Positions 7,628 through 15,270 of a stretch of 15,301 nt of DNA are shown one piece after another. The notes below the pieces were generated by a model that was not told the DNA's origin, made no database searches, and saw nothing but the letters and a program-made list of their open reading frames with translations. The stretch is taken from the NCBI GenBank assembly GCA_016709385.1, contig JADJMW010000006.1, forward strand, positions 1 to 15,301, given 5' to 3'. Source of the stretch: Candidatus Rubrivivax defluviihabitans. Its GTDB lineage: Bacteria > Pseudomonadota > Gammaproteobacteria > Burkholderiales > Burkholderiaceae_C. A program made the translations under genes and the position numbers. The first letter of the stretch is position 1, and each line of letters opens with the position of its first letter.

Positions 7628-8994
7628 TTACGCAGACGCCTGTTTCCAGAAGGCTTGCCCGGGATAGCGGATCGTCCCACGCAGGCGATACAACCCAAGT
7701 TTCTCGAAGCATTCGCGGTCCCATTGCTGGGCTTTCCCTGCTCGCAGGTTGCGACCCGCGCGCTTGAGCCGCAGCCCCTTCAGTCGCCGTCCGACGTAGG
7801 CATCCACGTCCCGGAACTTGTTGGCCGCGTTGCCGCTGCGAAAATACTGCCCCCAGCCACGCAGCACCGGATTCAGCTCGGCAATGACGCCTCGCATGTC
7901 CTGGTGGCAGCGCCGCATCGGGGTCAGCTCCCGCACCCGCGCCCGCACACGCTTCATCGCCCGCTGGCTCGGCCAGCGGTGCAGGTAGTACCGGCGCAGC
8001 CGCTTTTGCTCCACAGCCGTCCGCTCATGCGCTTGCGCAGGTGACAGCCCAGGAAGTCAAAGCCTTCCCGGCCACCCGTCAGCACCACGCGTTGCGTCTT
8101 CTGTGGGTGCAGCTTCAGCCCCAACCGTCCCAGCACATGCCCGATGCGGGCTTGCGCTTCTTCGCAGTCGCTGGCGTTGCCGCACAGAACCACGAAGTCG
8201 TCCGCGTACCGCACCAACTCTCCCAGATGCGCACCGTGTTTGGCCCACACCCGGTCCAGCACGTGCAGGTAGATGTTGGACAGCAGCGGCGAGATCACCC
8301 CACCCTGCGGCGTTCCCGCCGCCGGGTGGCGCACCACGCCGTCTTCCATCACGCCTGCCTGCAACCACAACCGCACCAGCTTGAGCACCCTGCGGTCCCC
8401 GACCCGTTGTCCCACCAAAGTGAGCAACTTGTCGTGGTCGATGCTGCCGAAGTAGTTCTCGATGTCGGCATCCAGCACGTGATCGGCGCCGTGGTTACCC
8501 AGTTGCCTGAGCCGCTCCAGCGCCATCTGCGCACTGCGCCTGGGCCGGAACCCGTACGAGGACAGCAGGAAGTCCGCCTCGAAAATGGGCTCCAACACCA
8601 GCTTGGCCGCCATCTGTACCACCCGGTCTCGCACCGTGGGGATGCCCAAGGGCCGCTTTGCTCCGTCTGCCTTGGGGATGTATACGCGCCGCACGACTTG
8701 CGCGCCGTATTCGCCTGCGTGCAGCACTTCAGCCAGCTCCTGCAAGAAGCGCTGGACGCCGTACTGCTCGACTGCGCCGATCGTCACCCGATCAACGCCC
8801 GCTGCGCCGCGGTTGCGGCGCACTCGCTTCCACGCCTCGTGCAGGATGTCAGCCCTGCACATCTGGCCGTACAACGCATGAAAGCGCCTTTCCGGGGCCC
8901 GCTTGGCTGCGGCCCAGAGCTGCCTTTGCAGTTGTCGCACTTTGTCGCTCGGTTCATCACCGACGGGGTCGTTAGGTCCGGTCTTGCCGGCCAT
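7628..8994 (-). CDS. ltrA: Group II intron-encoded reverse transcriptase/maturase, one frameshift
   Basis: LtrA-type protein needed to fold and splice the intron and to copy it into new sites. I chose the ATG at 8994 (MAGKTGPNDPVGDEPSDKVR) because closely similar maturases begin this way; an open frame reaches back to 9225 through intron domains I-III. Visible: N-terminal RT0-RT2 (NRGAAGVDRVT, YIPKADGAKRPLGIPTVRDR), RT3 DADIENYFGSID (about 175-186), RT4 GTPQGGVISPLLSN (about 227-240) and RT5 YADD (263-266) with both catalytic aspartates, followed by GFDFLGCHLRKR. After a missing G near 8017 (TGGAGCAA for TGGGAGCAA) the maturase X domain continues in the next frame: YYLHRWPSQRAM, LRGWGQYFRSGNAANKF, and the end YPGQAFWKQASA. 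Restoring that base gives 455 residues. No zinc-binding or HNH endonuclease motif is present at the C-terminus. Confidence 0.93.
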
Positions 8995-9578
8995 TCCCTC
9001 GCGCTTACCCGCTCCATCAGCATGACCACCGCAGGGACCCTTCCCTCCAGCCGCGTTATGCCGCACGGCCTTCGTCGGCACGGCTGGCGCCGCCCCGTCC
9101 GGTACTACGATCCCCTCGGACTCCCGCTGCGCACGACTCGACTTCGCCTTGGGCTTATACGAGCTCGCTTGCCCCGACACGGGCCGCGCAGACGGGTCTC
9201 TCGTGTTCCACGCCACTCCTTGCACACGTGCTGCGCCCCATACCCCGCCGCAGCCACCAGCGCGCTTCGGTTCTTGCGCCGGTGATGTTGCCTTCGCCGT
9301 GACATGAGCGGCTCGGCCTGCGGGTTGTAAAGTGTCGAGGCTGCAGGCTTCACTTCATGTTGCGGCCCGCGTGCTTGCTCCCCGCTGAACGGCTTGCGCC
9401 GCTTCACGGGCTTTTGACGCCCCGCTCGGGCACGGAGGTCTCCCTCCACTACCTGGGGCCTGCTACCCGGCGCACCGACGCCTACCGGGACGGGACTCTC
9501 ACCCGTGGGGGTGGCGCAGCAAGCCAGGGTCGAACCACCCCCTTTGGGATCCAGTTCTTCCTCAGCGTCACGACGCAC
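8995..9578 (-). other. Non-coding 5' part of the group II intron (domains I-III)
   Basis: These 584 bases hold the structural RNA upstream of the maturase gene. Recognisable pieces are the 5' GUGCG, the ACGGGUGAGAGUCCCGU hairpin typical of domain I, and the EBS1 loop hairpin GCUGCG/CGCAGC at 9230-9254. Open frames crossing the stretch on both strands do not resemble proteins. Confidence 0.75.
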
Positions 9579-9605
9579 CATGGGCGCATCGTAGCGGCGG
9601 GCGGC

Positions 9606-9626
9606 GCCGCAGCACGCTCCTGCGGC
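9606..9626 (-). terminator. Hairpin between kinase stop and intron
   Basis: GCCGCAG and CTGCGGC form a perfect 7-bp stem around a 7-base loop, 22 bases beyond the kinase stop codon and 27 bases before the intron. No T-tract follows. It could attenuate transcription between kinase and regulator, or be an incidental GC stem. Confidence 0.3.
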
Positions 9627-9648
9627 AAGGCATGGAGACCGTTTTCGA

Positions 9649-11097
9649 TCATGCCACGGTGCCTTCCACCGTCTTGTAGGGCACGGTGACGGTGACCACC
9701 GTGCCGCCGGGCGGGTTCTCGGCCACGGTCAGCGTCGCCTTGGGGCCGTACAGCAGTTGCAGCCGCTCGCGGATATTGGCCAGCCCCACGCCCGTACCCG
9801 CGGTGGCCGCCTTGCCGAAGCCCAGGCCCGTGTCGGCCACCGTCACCTGCAGCTTGCCGTGCACGATCTCGGCCGCCACGCGCAGGTGGCCGCCGTCGGG
9901 CTTGGGCTCCAGCCCGTGCTTGATGGCGTTCTCCACCAGGGTCTGGATCATCATGGGCGGGAACTCGGCCGACAGCAGGCCTTCGGGCACCGCGATCTCG
10001 GTCGTCAACCGTTCCTCCATGCGCACCTTCAGGATCTCCAGGTAGGGCCGGATCACCGCCAGCTCGCGCCCCAGGTCGCGCACGCCGCCGTCGTTGGCTT
10101 CGCGCATGGTCGGCATGCTGGCGCGCAGCAGGGCGATCAGGTTCTTCTGCATCGCGCTGGCGCGTGCGGGGTCGGTCTCGATCAGGTGGTCGATGCTGGC
10201 CAGCGTATTGAACAGGAAGTGCGGCTCCACCTGCGCCTGCATCGCCGCCATGCGCGCCTCGACCACCTGGCGCTTCAGCGACTCGGCCTCGGCCGTCGCC
10301 GAAGCCTTCTTGGCCTGCACCTCGGCCTGCAGCCGGCCCTTGTAGGTGAATTTCAGGATCGCCGAGGCCACGATGAACAGGAAGGTGAACTGCATCATCA
10401 CGTCGCCGATGCCCACGCGCGTGGTGCGCTTGCGCGTGGACGGCTCGTCGTTCAGCGCCTCGGCGATGGCACGCTGGGCCTCTTCGCGCGCCTCGGCGGC
10501 GTCGCGCGCGGCCTGCGCGGCGTCTTCGCGCGCCTCGCGCAACGACTGTTCCACTTCTCGCTGGGCCTCGGCCAGCGCCTCGCGCACCGCCTGCGACACC
10601 TCGCCCGGCGGCAACTGGATGCTCAGTCCACGCGCCGCGGCCGAGGCGGCGGCTTCGGCGGCCTGGCGCGCTTGCCCGGCGGCGACTTCGGCCGCCGAGG
10701 CTGCCGAGGCTGCCGGCGCCGCGCGCTCGCTGCGCGGCGTGATGCGGATGCCGTCCTTGCCGATGCTGATGTCGACGCCGTCGTCGGCGCCGCCCTGGGC
10801 CGGTGCGCCGGGCGCCTTCGGTGGCCGCGGCGCCGCGGCGGGCCGGGTTGGCGCCGGCGGCAGCACCAGCACCCGCGGCCGCTCGGTCTTCACCTCTTCG
10901 GTGAAGGTCCAGGTGAAGGGCGGCAGGTCGTGCAGGATGCCCACCACGATGAGCAAGAAGACCGCCAGCACGATGAACCGCTTCCAGCTGATGCCGACCA
11001 GCCAGCTGCCGTAGGCGTGGTAGCCGCGCACGGCGGCCGCCGAGAAGCGCTGCCATCGGCTCGACCCGTCGGTGGCGGTGGTGGCCTGGGCGTTCAT
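9649..11097 (-). CDS. LytS/AlgZ-type sensor histidine kinase with Ala/Glu-rich extracytoplasmic region
   Basis: This 482-residue protein is intact. One membrane helix (about 41-56, FIVLAVFLLIVVGILH) is followed by a predicted periplasmic region of about 170 residues. That region comprises a proline-rich linker, a short segment with VDISIGKDGIRITPR (about 108-122), an alanine-rich stretch and a charged probable coiled coil (about 165-215, EVSQAVREALAEAQREVEQS). A second helix (about 230-250) leads into the cytoplasmic His_kinase domain with QVEPHFLFNTLASI (phosphorylated H293). The HATPase domain has N-box LVENAIKHGLEP (387-398), DTGLGF (422-427) and GTGVGLANIRERL (434-446). This architecture belongs to the LytS/AlgZ/YehU group, whose members pair with LytTR regulators, as here. 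The ligand is unknown. No strong ribosome site precedes the ATG at 11097; a candidate promoter lies 55-84 bases upstream. Confidence 0.93.
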   Translation of the reverse strand: MNAQATTATDGSSRWQRFSAAAVRGYHAYGSWLVGISWKRFIVLAVFLLIVVGILHDLPPFTWTFTEEVKTERPRVLVLPPAPTRPAAAPRPPKAPGAPAQGGADDGVDISIGKDGIRITPRSERAAPAASAASAAEVAAGQARQAAEAAASAAARGLSIQLPPGEVSQAVREALAEAQREVEQSLREAREDAAQAARDAAEAREEAQRAIAEALNDEPSTRKRTTRVGIGDVMMQFTFLFIVASAILKFTYKGRLQAEVQAKKASATAEAESLKRQVVEARMAAMQAQVEPHFLFNTLASIDHLIETDPARASAMQKNLIALLRASMPTMREANDGGVRDLGRELAVIRPYLEILKVRMEERLTTEIAVPEGLLSAEFPPMMIQTLVENAIKHGLEPKPDGGHLRVAAEIVHGKLQVTVADTGLGFGKAATAGTGVGLANIRERLQLLYGPKATLTVAENPPGGTVVTVTVPYKTVEGTVA

Positions 11098-11424
11098 GGG
11101 CGGCAATGCGGCTGGCAGGGCAAAAATGTCGGGCAGGGCTGCATGTCGTGCACTGTACCCAGCCCTTGGCGCGCTGCCAGCGTGGTGCGACGCGCCGCCA
11201 CGCCTGCGCGATAGCCTGCCGCCAGCGCAGACAGGCCGCGGCCGGCCCGTGCGCGTGGGCGGGTGATCGGCGCACCGCCCAGGCTGGCCGTCGGCCGCAA
11301 ACCGTCGCCGTCCCCCCTTCGGGGTGTGTGCCCTGCGGGTCATTCTGCTGGCCGGCAGCGCCTGCCGTCGGTTACCCTTACGGGTTCAACCAGACAGCCG
11401 GCCCGCCGGGCCCACACACACATC
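11098..11424. other. Divergent intergenic region between kinase and acyl-CoA synthetase
   Basis: This 327-base gap separates two divergent genes and should hold both promoters. Besides the minus-strand promoter candidate, I see a small CCCC-TTC-GGGG hairpin near 11314-11323 and an inverted ACCCTTACGGGT at about 11373-11384, 41 bases before the acyl-CoA synthetase start, which could be a small operator or chance. No clear plus-strand -35/-10 pair and no convincing small gene were found. Confidence 0.5.
11152..11180 (-). promoter_or_regulatory. Candidate sigma-70 promoter for the kinase gene
   Basis: On the minus strand CTGGCA (-35, 11180-11175) and TACAGT (-10, 11157-11152) are separated by exactly 17 bases. 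Each hexamer matches consensus at four of six positions. The transcript would start near 11145, giving a leader of about 48 bases before the kinase ATG. Confidence 0.45.
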
Positions 11425-13122
11425 ATGGCCACGACCGCTTCCCCCGACACGCTGGCGTTGCAGCGCCTGTACCACTGGGAGTCCACCGCGCCCGACCGCG
11501 TGGCGCTGACACAGCCGCTGGGCGGCAGCGCCGTGCGCGACTACACCTGGCGCGAAGTCATGGACCAGACGCGCCGCATGGCCGCGCACCTGCAGAGCCT
11601 GGGGCTGAAGCCCGGCGACAAGGTGGCGCTGCTGTCGAAGAACACCGCGCACTGGCTGATGAGCGACTTCGCCATCTGGATGGCGGGCTGCGTCTCGGTG
11701 CCGCTGTACCCCACGCTGGCCGCCGGCACCATCCGCCAGATCCTGGAGCACAGCGAGTCCAAGCTGCTGTTCGTGGGCAAGCTCGACGGCTGGGCGGGCA
11801 TGAAGCCCGGCATCCCGGCTGGCCTGCCCTGCATCAGCCACCCGCTGGCGCCAGACGACGCGAAGAAGAGCTACCGCGGCTGGGACGACATCGTCGCCAA
11901 GACCGAGCCGCTGAAGGGGCAAGCCGGTGCGCGACGCCGGCGACATGTCCACCATCATGTACACCTCGGGCACCACCGGCGCACCGAAGGGCGTGATGCA
12001 CACCTTCGGCAATTTCGCCATGGCCGTGCAGCAGGGCCTGAAGCGCATTCCGCTGCGCGAGGACGGCCGCATGCTGAGCTACCTGCCGCTGTCGCACGTG
12101 GTGGAGCGCGCACTGGTCGAACACGGTCAGCTCGCCACCGGCATGCACGTCTATTTCGCCGAAAGCCTGGACACCTTCGCCGCCGACCTGCAGCGCGCAC
12201 GGCCCACGGTCTTCTTCAGCGTGCCGCGGCTGTGGGTGAAGTTCCAGCAGGGCGTGCAGACCAAGATGCCGCCGAAGAAGATGGACCTCTTTCTCAAGCT
12301 GCCCATCCTGAACGGCATCGTGAAGAAGAAGGTGCTGGGGCGCTGGGCCTGGACCAGTGCATCTTCGCCGCCGGCGGCGCCGCGCCGATGCCGATCGAGC
12401 TGCTGCACTGGTATGCGCGGCTGGGGCTGCGCGTGGCCGAGGGCTACGGCATGACCGAGAACCTGGGTGCCAGCCACATCAGCACGGGCGACCCGGCCTC
12501 CTTCGGCACCGTCGGCCGCCCCTACGACGTGGTGCAGTGCCGCATCGACCCGGCCAACGGCGAGATCCAGGTCAAGGGCACCGTGGAACATGCTCGGCTA
12601 CTCAAAGGGAGCCCGAGATGACGCGCGCCACGCTCGACGCCGACGGCTGGCTGCACACCGGCGACAAGGGCAGCATCGACGAGCGCGGTCACTTGAAGAT
12701 CACCGGCCGCGTGAAGGACTTGTTCAAGACCAGCAAGGGGCAAGTACGTGGCGCCGGCGCCCATCGAGGACCGGCTCGTCATGCACAGCTCGGTGGAGGC
12801 CTGCTGCGTGACCGGCGCCAACCTGGGCCAGCCGCTGGCGCTGCTGATGCTGAACGTGGACGCCGTGAAGAAGGTGTCCGACCCCGCCGGCAAGAGCGAG
12901 CTCGAGGCCTCGCTGGCGCAGCACCTGAAGCACGTGAACGAGGCGCTGGACCCGCACGAACAGCTCGACTGCCTGGTCGTCATGACCGAGGCCTGGACGG
13001 TGGACAACGACCTCATCACGCCCACCTTCAAGGTCAAGCGCAACCGCGTCGAGGACTTGTTCGCCAAGAACTACGACACCTGGGTGGGCATGCGCAAGAA
13101 GGTGATCTGGCACCAGGCCTGA
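11425..13122 (+). CDS. Long-chain acyl-CoA synthetase (AMP-forming, FadD15-like), frameshifted
   Basis: This enzyme activates fatty acids to acyl-CoA through an acyl-adenylate, for beta-oxidation or lipid synthesis. Motifs in order: MYTSGTTGAPKGVMHT (ATP-binding P-loop, about residues 175-190), LSYLPLSHVVER, FFSVPRLWVKF, AAGGAAPMP, GYGMTEN, GWLHTGDKG (adenylate-binding Asp), and ITGRVKDLFKTSKGK, a hinge and catalytic region ending in the reconstructed lysine of GKYVAP. The WNPLxH-free wording and LSHVVER style fit bacterial homologues of eukaryotic long-chain ACS rather than E. coli FadD. Reconstructed length is about 565 residues. Four small indels (about 11922 extra A, 12338 missing G, 12585-12615 mixed, 12738 extra G) break the frame, all beside homopolymers. 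The ATG at 11425 is chosen because homology begins at once (SPDTLALQRLYHWES). A thioesterase gene follows after 34 bases. Confidence 0.9.
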
Positions 13123-13156
13123 GCAAGGCGCGAAAGGCGACTCGATTGCGGCAGGC

Positions 13157-13604
13157 ATGACGGGCGGCCCAGGGGCACGACGTCCCGCCGGGCTACCGGC
13201 CGGTGGACGCGGGTGGTGGCTTCATCGCCGCCAACGGACCGCTGTACCTGCTGCACGAAGGCCAGGCGGTCAAGGTGGGCTTTCGCGTCGAGCCGCGCCA
13301 CTGCAACCCGATGGGCGTGTGCCACGGCGGCATGCTGGCCAGCTTCTGCGACATGCTGCTGCCGCTGAGCGTGCACCGCAAGAGCGCCGAGGTGGGCCAG
13401 CGCTTCCTGCCCACCGTGAGCCTGCAGCTCGACTACCTGGCGCCGGTGCCGCTGGGCGCCTGGGTCGAGGGGGAATGCGAGGTGCTGAAGGTCACGCGCA
13501 CGATGGTCTTCGCGCAGGGTCTGGTGCGCGCCGACGGCGCGACCGCGGTGCGTTGCAGCGGGGTGTTCAAGATCGGGCCGAAATTCGGCGACGACGCGCG
13601 CTGA
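13157..13604 (+). CDS. PaaI-type hotdog-fold acyl-CoA thioesterase, one frameshift
   Basis: The protein has the 4HBT/PaaI hotdog fold: HCNPMGVCHGGMLASFCDMLL carries the HGG segment and the long central helix that hold the active site in this family. The following strands are RFLPTVSLQLDYLAPVPLG, GECEVLKVTRTMVFAQGLV and AVRCSGVFKIG. Such enzymes hydrolyse acyl-CoA, often aryl- or medium-chain. One extra G near 13173 shifts the N-terminus; removing it joins MTGGPGHD to VPPGYRPVDAGGGF and gives 148 residues from the ATG at 13157. Without correction, translation could begin at GTG 13203. It lies 34 bases after the acyl-CoA synthetase on the same strand, so probably the same transcript, where it might release CoA from overloaded or unusual acyl-CoAs. 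Substrate not determinable from sequence. Confidence 0.87.
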
Positions 13605-13628
13605 ATCCGCCGCCCGAGCCGCCGGCGC

Positions 13629-14084
13629 TCACTGCGAAGCCGCTGAAGCCGCCGAGGCCGCCGCCCGAGCCGCCGCCGCCGAAGCGGCTGCTTCCAGGGT
13701 CTGCACCATGACGCCGGCGGCGATGGGAATCTCCTCGCTCACCGTCACCCGGTTGACGAAATGCCGCGTCTCGCCGAAGCAGGTGGTGGGCAGGCCGACC
13801 TTCTCTTCGTAGTGCAGCGCCACGCGCTTGCCCATCGCCTGGGTCACCTGCTGCGCCACCGCGTCGTCGCGGATCGTGAAGAGGAATTTCTCGGGCGTGG
13901 TGCCCGGCAACGACACCAGCGCCAGCTCACCCTCCCAGGTCTTGCAGATCCAGCCCTTCTTCGAAAGCTTCTGCACCCAGCCGGCACGCTCGCCCTCCGA
14001 GAAGTTCCAGCTCAGCGCGGCCCAGAAATAGAGCGCGGCCAGCGCAAGGACCAGGACCAGGGGCAGGACGACACGTTTGAACAT
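13629..14084 (-). CDS. Conserved membrane-anchored protein of unknown function with Ala-rich tail
   Basis: The 151-residue product is uninterrupted. It starts MFKRVVLPLVLVLALAALYF, a single N-terminal membrane anchor or uncleaved signal (about residues 5-25). A compact domain follows with GERAGWVQKLSKKGWICKTW, GELALVSLPGTTPEKFLFT and HYEEKVGLPTTCFGETRHFV; two cysteines (in ICKTW and TTCFG) could form a disulfide if the domain is outside the cytoplasm. The last 20 or so residues are almost only Ala, Ser, Glu and Arg, encoded by GCN-type repeats. I recognise the domain as similar to uncharacterised proteins of related betaproteobacteria, with no assigned function. Its start is 60 bases beyond the potF-like stop on the same strand, so it may be cotranscribed with it. 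It converges on the thioesterase gene with 24 bases between the stops. Confidence 0.8.
   Translation of the reverse strand: MFKRVVLPLVLVLALAALYFWAALSWNFSEGERAGWVQKLSKKGWICKTWEGELALVSLPGTTPEKFLFTIRDDAVAQQVTQAMGKRVALHYEEKVGLPTTCFGETRHFVNRVTVSEEIPIAAGVMVQTLEAAASAAAARAAASAASAASQ
13632..13695 (-). repeat. Imperfect GCC/GCN trinucleotide tract encoding an Ala-rich tail
   Basis: Some 64 bases of GCC, GCT, GAG and CGA-like triplets encode the tail EAAASAAAARAAASAASAASQ-like region of the unknown membrane protein. The units are imperfect, so it looks like a low-complexity coding tract that can vary in length by slippage. Confidence 0.5.
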
Positions 14085-14121
14085 GGTGGGCAGGCAGGGG
14101 GCAACCCGGCATTATCGGCGC

Positions 14122-14135
14122 CGCCGGGCCCGGCG
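14122..14135 (-). terminator. GC palindrome after the potF-like gene
   Basis: CGCCGGGCCCGGCG is a perfect 14-base palindrome starting 10 bases after the stop codon of the potF-like gene. It could fold into a 5-bp stem with a GGCC loop, but no T-tract follows, so termination is uncertain. Confidence 0.35.
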
Positions 14136-14144
14136 CGGCCCGAC

Positions 14145-15255
14145 CTATTTCGTATTGGCCTTGAAGCTGGTGAAGATGCGCGTCTGCACGCGGCGGATGT
14201 CCTGCGGCACCGCGTCGGGCGAAGTCAGCTTCTTCAGGTCTTCGGCGCTCAGGAAGACGGTCGGGTTCTCCGCCACCTCCTTCTTCACGAATTTCTTCGA
14301 GGCGGCATTGGGGTTGGCATAGAAGACCTTGTTCGTCAGCGAGGCATGCACCTCCGGGCGCAGGATGTAGTTGATGAACAGGTGCGCGTTCTTCACGTTC
14401 CTGGCGTCCTTGGGGATGGCCATGGTGTCGAAGAAGAGGGTTGCGCCCGTGGGCGGGATCAGCGCCTGGATGTCGTGGCCGCTCTTGGTGTCGAGGGCGC
14501 GCTGGCGGGCGATATTGATATCGCCCGAATAACCCATCACCACGCACAGCTGGCCGGCGGCGAGGTCGTTGATATAGCCCGACGAAAAAAACGCGTCACG
14601 TTGGGGCGGGCCTTCATCAGCACCTCGCGCGCGGCGTCGTAGTCCTTGGCGGTCTTGCTGTACGGGTCCTTGCCGGCGTAGATCATGGCCACCGGCATCA
14701 CTTCCGAGGCCGAGTCCAGCACGTTGATGCCGCAGCTCTTGAGCTTGCTGGCGTACTGCGGGTCGAAGATCAGCGACCAGGGGTTGGCCGGCATCGGCGT
14801 GGCGCCCAGCGCGGCCTTCACCTTGGCGGTATTGATGCCCACCGTGACATAACCCCACATCCAGGTCACCAGGTGCTCGTTGCCGGGGTCGATGTCCGCC
14901 AGCTTCTCCAGCAGCGCCGGGTCGAGGTTGCCCAATTCGTGAGTTGCGCGCGGTCCAGCTTCTGGTACAGGCCGCCGGCGATCTGGGTCTTGGCGAAATG
15001 CGCCGGGGCACCACGATGTCGTAGCCCGCTGCGGCCGGCCACCAGCTTGGCCTGCAGGATCTCGTTGGCGTCGTAGTTGTCGTAGCGGACCTTGATGCCG
15101 GTCTCTTTCTCAATTTTTGATCGTGTCGTCGGCGATGTAGTCCGACCAGTTGTAGACGTTGAGCACCTGGGCTCGGCGGCCTGGGGCTGCGCCACCGCGG
15201 CGGCGGCGGCCAGCCAGGGCGAGCAGGTGCAGGTGAAGATCTTGGACTAAGGCAT
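14145..15255 (-). CDS. potF: PotF-like periplasmic putrescine/polyamine-binding protein, frameshifted, with in-frame TAG at codon 3
   Basis: This is the substrate-binding part of a polyamine ABC transporter. The pieces align with PotF from end to end: VYNWSDYIA near the N-terminus, FEKETGIKVRYDNYDANEIL-like, AKLVAGRSGYDIVVP, KLKSCGINVLDSASEVMP, SSGYINDLAAGQLCVVMGYSG, GATLFFDTMAIP, AHLFINYILRPEV, KVFYANPNAASKKF and RIFTSFKANTK. Family ligand positions are mostly kept (WSD, SEV, GD and FFD), while the Trp before GD in E. coli PotF is Tyr here. An Ala-rich signal peptide precedes the AQPQAAEA segment. The ATG at 15255 has an ideal ribosome site, GGAGAGG at 15264-15270, eight bases upstream, yet codon 3 reads TAG where Lys is expected. 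Indels near 14586, 14940, 15004, 15010, 15113 and 15173 also break the frame. No transporter subunits lie beside its 3' end. If the lesions are real it is a pseudogene. Confidence 0.88.
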
Positions 15256-15263
15256 GATGTTTT

Positions 15264-15270
15264 CCTCTCC
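15264..15270 (-). promoter_or_regulatory. Ribosome binding site that fixes the potF-like start
   Basis: GGAGAGG on the minus strand, eight bases before the ATG at 15255, is the strongest Shine-Dalgarno in the window. It supports that ATG as the true start despite the stop codon at codon 3. Confidence 0.7.

Larger units (their letters stand above)
7512..9578 (-). mobile_element. Group II intron with maturase gene, between a sensor kinase and its response regulator
   Basis: The element is about 2067 bases and lies in sense with the two-component operon. On the minus strand the 5' end is GTGCGTCGTGACG (from 9578), matching the GUGYG consensus. Domain I includes the familiar ACGGGUGAGAGUCCCGU segment around 9490-9510. 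Domain IV carries the reverse transcriptase. Domain V is at 7570-7602, and a domain VI hairpin leads to the 3' end UCUAC at 7512, which fits the AY rule. A hairpin at 9230-9254 presents UAUGGG in its loop; this can pair with CCCAUG, the last six bases of the 5' exon (EBS1-IBS1). The G just before it can pair with the first 3' exon base, C 7511. These independent matches support both boundaries. The class was not determined. No HNH endonuclease domain is evident in the protein. Confidence 0.9.

Noticed and set aside
7628..8994. Reverse transcriptase as part of a retron, diversity-generating element or abortive-infection system
   Set aside because: The maturase X domain after the RT, plus domain V and the GUGCG/UCUAC ends, identify a group II intron. 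No retron RNA, template/variable repeat pair or defence partner is seen.
8041..9285. 414-codon plus-strand frame opposite the maturase
   Set aside because: It is the complement of the reverse transcriptase and intron RNA, with no protein similarity recognised.
9757..11214. 485-codon plus-strand frame opposite the kinase
   Set aside because: The minus-strand kinase has every expected motif; the plus-strand product is His/Gln/Arg/Leu-rich without a domain.
12330..12750. Programmed frameshifting in the acyl-CoA synthetase
   Set aside because: Several shifts of both signs, no slippery heptamer plus stimulator, and the same type of break in unrelated genes point to sequence error.
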